DNA from: Niastella sp. OAS944
GTDB taxonomy: Bacteria > Bacteroidota > Bacteroidia > Chitinophagales > Chitinophagaceae
DNA length: 64,000 nucleotides
Assembly (NCBI GenBank): GCA_024809215.1
Contig: JANUBW010000001.1
Location: 2,026,841-2,090,840, forward strand
Direction: 5' to 3'
Shown here piece after piece: positions 60,678 through 64,000 of this stretch. The number at the start of each line of letters is the position of its first letter. Positions within the stretch are counted from its first letter, which is position 1. A model generated the notes under the pieces. It was not told the DNA's origin. It made no database searches and saw only the letters and a list, made by a program, of their open reading frames with translations. The translations under genes and the position numbers were made by a program.

Positions 60678-62675
60678 TTACGGCAATTGCAACCACGCCA
60701 GGTTGAACCTATAATATAAATTACTGCTTACAAGGTGTATTACATTATCTGGCGATTGCGTTGCTGCCAGGTACCCTTTTGGCTCAGCATGGGTTGCGTC
60801 CATTTTGAAAAGGCCCGTCCAGGCGCCACCATTGAGCTGCCTGATAGAACCATCGGTCAATAATTTCTTTACCGGCCAGGTTTTGCCTTCATCATAGGAA
60901 AGGGCGGCATACATGCCATAGCCTTTAAATACTTCGCCATTGGCGCCTGTGAAATCCATTCCTTCTACAGTTGATTTTCCGGGGCAGTGGGTGAAAGAGA
61001 TCAACAACAACGGCCCTTCATTAAGGCGGCGTAATACAAGTCGTTGTCCGCTACTGATGGGTGGAAATTGTGAAGGAGCGTATTGCCAGGTTGCACCAAA
61101 ATCATTAGAAATACTTACCGGCATTCTTTCGCCAATTACGCTATCAATTTTAATGTTATCATTACGGCCCAACGCCAGCAAACGGCCATCCTTTAATTGC
61201 ACCGCACTGGCATGAATACCCGCAATCAGTCCACCTGTTGCGCCATTTTTATATTCGGGTGTAGCAGGCAGCGTATATGGTGTTGACCAGTGTGCTCCTT
61301 TATCTTTACTAACATGCATAGCCGTTCCACCGCGTGAGCTTGGATCGGCATCACATAACTGTACCAGCCAACCTTCTTTGCTAACAAACGACCCGGCAAT
61401 TACCTGGTGCCGTTTGGCATGTTCAGGTGCAATCAATACCGGGTTCGACCAGGTAGTACCGTTATTAGCACTGGTTCGCATTATCATGGCCAGGTTCTGC
61501 CAATCGCCTGCAGCTTCCAGTCCGTTTATATGATACAGTGTTCCTTTTTGATCGTATAATAAAGAAGTACCGGTAGTATTTCTATCGGGCACGCAGAAGA
61601 ACATAGAAGCGGTGTCCCATTTCTTATTACCCGCACGTAGGCGGCTTGCCAGTATCACCATTTCGCGGCCACTCTCGGCATTGGTGCTGAACCAGGCAGC
61701 CAGCAGATCGCCATTAGGGCACCACGTTATGGCGGGGCAATGGTTATGTTTATAGAAAGGGATGCCTGAAGTGCTATCGGGTTTTACTACATATACCACG
61801 GGAACATCAAAGAACGGCTCTGTTATTTTATTCCAGCTAAATTTTTGTTGTGATACCTGCATGGTGTTCGCAGGTGATAATTCGGCACCAATAGCTGTTG
61901 TTTTAGGCAGGGCCCCCTGCACTATTCTAAAGCCAGTAAGCCACTGCTTGTCGTTCGGCAACATACCCTGCCGGTTAGCCGAGCGCAGGTAACGCACGGG
62001 TGTATTATGGCTTCCACCTCTTACAACACGGCTCACCCCTGTTTGCCGCCCAACAGGATCGGTTTGCGCACCAGCCACATAAGCACCATACCAGTCGTAG
62101 CAGTATTCCTCTACATTGCCATGCATATCGTATAAACCCCAGGCATTAGGTGCAGTTTGCGCCACCGGTAATGAAACCGGTACCGGAGTACGATTGGTAT
62201 GTTGTAATTTTTGATATTCCGCAGGTAATTCGTTTCCTGTATTATAATCGGTAGTGGTGCCGGCGCGGCAGGCATACTCCCACTCGGCCTCTGTAGGCAG
62301 GCGGTATATTTTCCCTTCTTTTTTCGATAACCAGGCGCAAAAAGCGACAGCCTCTTCATAGCTTACAAACACAACTGCTTCATCGTCTTTTAAAGAAAAC
62401 CCATTTTTACCACGCAACTTGTTGTGCCCGGGGTCAAATGCTTCGTATTGTTTATTGGTGATCTCGGTGGCCGACATTTTGAAGCTCGTGGAAATTGTAA
62501 CATCATGCACCGGGCTTTCATCGGCATCCTCCTTTCCCCGGTTCGATCCCATAACAAACGTTCCCGCCTTTACATCAACCAACTGTACCCCAATGGAATT
62601 CTTTTGTTGAGCAATGCTTTGTAAACCAGTTTGGGTCAGAAAAAAACCTATGAGCGCGAGCCGGCGATAATTCAT
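60678..62675 (-). CDS. SUMF1-like domain fused to a BNR/sialidase-like propeller
   Basis: From the ATG at 62,675 (MNYRRLALIGFFLTQTGLQS, a signal peptide) the protein is 665 residues. Residues about 25-235 are a formylglycine-generating-enzyme-like (SUMF1) domain: VDVKAGTFVMGSNRGKEDAD, YRLPTEAEWEYACRAGTTT, NAWGLYDMHGNVEEYCYDW. The catalytic segment reads VVRGGSHNTPVRYLRSANR with no Cys, so sulfatase-activating chemistry is not expected. Residues about 270-660 form a BNR-like propeller (NHCPAITWCPNGDLLAAWFS, RTSANNGTTWSNPVLIA, HVSKDKGAHWSTPYTLP, ISNDFGATWQYAPSQ), as in exo-sialidases and related glycosidases. The frame is open to 62,762 but that stretch contains the terminator of the GH2 gene, so the shorter start is used. 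Confidence 0.85.
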   Translation of the reverse strand: MNYRRLALIGFFLTQTGLQSIAQQKNSIGVQLVDVKAGTFVMGSNRGKEDADESPVHDVTISTSFKMSATEITNKQYEAFDPGHNKLRGKNGFSLKDDEAVVFVSYEEAVAFCAWLSKKEGKIYRLPTEAEWEYACRAGTTTDYNTGNELPAEYQKLQHTNRTPVPVSLPVAQTAPNAWGLYDMHGNVEEYCYDWYGAYVAGAQTDPVGRQTGVSRVVRGGSHNTPVRYLRSANRQGMLPNDKQWLTGFRIVQGALPKTTAIGAELSPANTMQVSQQKFSWNKITEPFFDVPVVYVVKPDSTSGIPFYKHNHCPAITWCPNGDLLAAWFSTNAESGREMVILASRLRAGNKKWDTASMFFCVPDRNTTGTSLLYDQKGTLYHINGLEAAGDWQNLAMIMRTSANNGTTWSNPVLIAPEHAKRHQVIAGSFVSKEGWLVQLCDADPSSRGGTAMHVSKDKGAHWSTPYTLPATPEYKNGATGGLIAGIHASAVQLKDGRLLALGRNDNIKIDSVIGERMPVSISNDFGATWQYAPSQFPPISSGQRLVLRRLNEGPLLLISFTHCPGKSTVEGMDFTGANGEVFKGYGMYAALSYDEGKTWPVKKLLTDGSIRQLNGGAWTGLFKMDATHAEPKGYLAATQSPDNVIHLVSSNLYYRFNLAWLQLP

Positions 62676-62730
62676 ACCTGGAAGATGCTTTATTTTAGGG
62701 AAAGGTTGTAAAATAACAAATATCTCTATA

Positions 62731-62765
62731 AATAGAAAAGGTGGGCCATTTGAACGACCCACCTT
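62731..62765 (-). terminator. Terminator of the GH2 gene
   Basis: On the minus strand AAGGTGGG (62765-62758) pairs with CCCACCTT (62745-62738), followed by TTCTATTTATAG. It lies 22 bp after the GH2 stop. Confidence 0.7.
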
Positions 62766-62787
62766 ACATGCGTTTATCCGGTTCCGG

Positions 62788-64000
62788 TTATTGCACTTTT
62801 ATCTCCTGCATCCGCACATTCCAGCCTTCAACCATAATTAAAGGTTCGGCAGAAGATCCATAATCAATAATGACCTTTTTTTCGCCGCCCGGCAATATAG
62901 AGAAATAGTTGTCATCGTAAAACACTGGTAATATCCGCTCTTTTGTTTTGGCATCTACCAGGGTTATGCGGTTGAAAAAAGCTATGGGGTTAATTGGATA
63001 GTTTGTTAACGTAACTTCAATTTTACCTTTTTCCAACTGCCTGGCTTTTGTCATCAATGGTGATGGTGGTAAACCAAACAAACCGGTATAGTTACCTAAC
63101 TCGTCGGGCAACCAATATACATTCTCACTAACTACCTCTTTCTTTTCGTTATGTAATTGCAATGACACTAATACGCCGTGTGCCTTCGACCGCTCGGCGA
63201 TCAGTTCTTTTATCGATAAAATGCGTTTTGTTGAGGAAGGTTCTATATAAGTGAACACCTGGGTTACAAAACTGTCTTTACCACTCATATCATACATCTT
63301 CACTGACAGCATCAGGTTTTGTTGTTGTTCAAATGTATTGTTCACAATAGTTACCATGCCATCGGTTGGGTTGCACATTACATGCACCGGTTCGCTGCCC
63401 TTGCGCAAACCAAACAAACAGGCGTTGGGATCGAGGTAATAATCATACATCTGCCCACGCATGGCCGTCCACGGATTTTGTGTTTTCCAAATAATGAAAC
63501 CGGTATACCAATCCCACATATGATTGCTGAACCCTTCGGCCAAAGCCCGGTATTGATCATAATTCACCAGCTGCGCTTTTCTTGTCCAGTCGGCTATATC
63601 ATATATCTTACCAAACAGGTCAACGTATTGTTCGTAGCTAATGTATTTATGATACTCCCAAACCGAGTCTACCGTTTTTTCATAATACTGCGGAAACTGC
63701 ATATTGGCCGGTGGAATGAACCGTTGTAATGAAACATAATCGCCCACACCTACCGATCCTACTTCTGAATTAAAGGGATAGGTACGGTGTTCCCAAAAAT
63801 GTTTCGGGTCCTGAATACCGTAGGGGCCATCGCCATTTCCACCCAATGAATTATACGACATATCGTCGCTGTTTGAATAATCAACAAACCAGCGGGTACT
63901 ATCGAGCTTGGGAAGAATAGAATCCTTCATGGACCTCAGAATATCATCGGGCGGCGTTATTTCATTACCACCACACCAAATGGCCAGCGAAGGATGGTTA
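62788..64000 (-). CDS. Glycoside hydrolase family 2 enzyme, C-terminal part (truncated by window edge)
   Basis: The minus-strand frame enters from the right edge and ends at 62,788; 403 residues are visible. Just inside the edge is NHPSLAIWCGGNEITPP, the GH2 acid/base motif with its catalytic Glu, as in exo-beta-glucosaminidases and beta-mannosidases. Further on are PKHFWEHRTYPFNSEVGSVG (with the candidate nucleophile Glu in FNSEVGS) and GFIIWKTQNPWTAMRGQMYD, then Ig-like C-terminal domains. This layout fits the exo-beta-D-glucosaminidase/mannosylglycoprotein endo-beta-mannosidase branch of GH2. The signal peptide and N-terminal domains are outside the window. Position next to the SUMF1-BNR gene and SusCD suggests action on an amino- or mannose-containing glycan. 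Confidence 0.88.
   Translation of the reverse strand, partial: NHPSLAIWCGGNEITPPDDILRSMKDSILPKLDSTRWFVDYSNSDDMSYNSLGGNGDGPYGIQDPKHFWEHRTYPFNSEVGSVGVGDYVSLQRFIPPANMQFPQYYEKTVDSVWEYHKYISYEQYVDLFGKIYDIADWTRKAQLVNYDQYRALAEGFSNHMWDWYTGFIIWKTQNPWTAMRGQMYDYYLDPNACLFGLRKGSEPVHVMCNPTDGMVTIVNNTFEQQQNLMLSVKMYDMSGKDSFVTQVFTYIEPSSTKRILSIKELIAERSKAHGVLVSLQLHNEKKEVVSENVYWLPDELGNYTGLFGLPPSPLMTKARQLEKGKIEVTLTNYPINPIAFFNRITLVDAKTKERILPVFYDDNYFSILPGGEKKVIIDYGSSAEPLIMVEGWNVRMQEIKVQ

Noticed and set aside
62676-62762. 29-codon N-terminal extension of the SUMF1-BNR protein
   Set aside because: It overlaps the GH2 terminator and precedes a good signal peptide at 62,675.

Overview
The window looks like chromosomal DNA of a Bacteroidota bacterium, most probably a Chitinophagaceae member (Niastella/Chitinophaga-like). 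The evidence is two SusC/SusD pairs, a hybrid two-component sensor, a type IX secretion (T9SS) PorP/SprF protein with type B sorting-domain clients, TAnnTTTG-type promoters, few Shine-Dalgarno sites, and large secreted glycoside hydrolases. I see no IS element, prophage, CRISPR array, rRNA or tRNA.

Layout. 1-9,000: the 5' end of mraZ (running off the left edge), a 1.1-kb regulatory intergenic region, queA, an orphan histidine kinase, yqgE, a small beta-barrel protein, a DUF4136 lipoprotein and recG. 9,200-18,000: a T9SS block of one PorP/SprF protein between two 1.2-kDa-residue-scale (about 1,220 aa each) paralogous PKD/gliding-motility C-terminal-domain proteins. 18,200-33,100: two aldo/keto reductases, a GH2-like protein with an eroded active site, a His/Cys-rich lipoprotein, a hybrid two-component sensor, proBA, a 55-aa lipoprotein missed by usual length cut-offs, a CvpA-CAP fusion and a secreted unknown. 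33,270-46,690: polysaccharide/inositol locus with GH28, GH92, SusD, SusC, myo-inositol oxygenase, a LacI regulator, a sodium:solute symporter and a 59-aa membrane protein. 46,770-50,060: DinB, DoxX-like and secreted proteins, then an AraC regulator. 50,670-64,000: second SusCD locus with a vanadium-haloperoxidase-like protein, a CRTAC1/ASPIC-UnbV protein, SusD, SusC, a SUMF1-BNR fusion and a GH2 enzyme cut by the right edge.

How the genes fit together. In the first locus, three related 14-bp sites with a CG centre lie upstream of susC, between inositol oxygenase and lacI, and upstream of the symporter. They suggest one LacI regulon joining outer-membrane glycan import, inositol uptake and oxidation of inositol to glucuronate.

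The most unusual signals are non-coding. Two intergenic regions (about 44,281-44,679 and 50,084-50,625) are degenerate arrays with a 21-bp period but unrelated unit sequences. Many other intergenic spaces hold short 'word' repeats (GTTGACGAG, TTGCCTATTG, TTTTTAGTTCTTAG and others), some forming hairpins at gene ends and some reaching into stop codons. The spacer upstream of mraZ has a 10-bp-spaced MraZ operator and a phased run of DnaA-box-like 9-mers. All functional calls rest on reading motifs and family knowledge; no database search was run.
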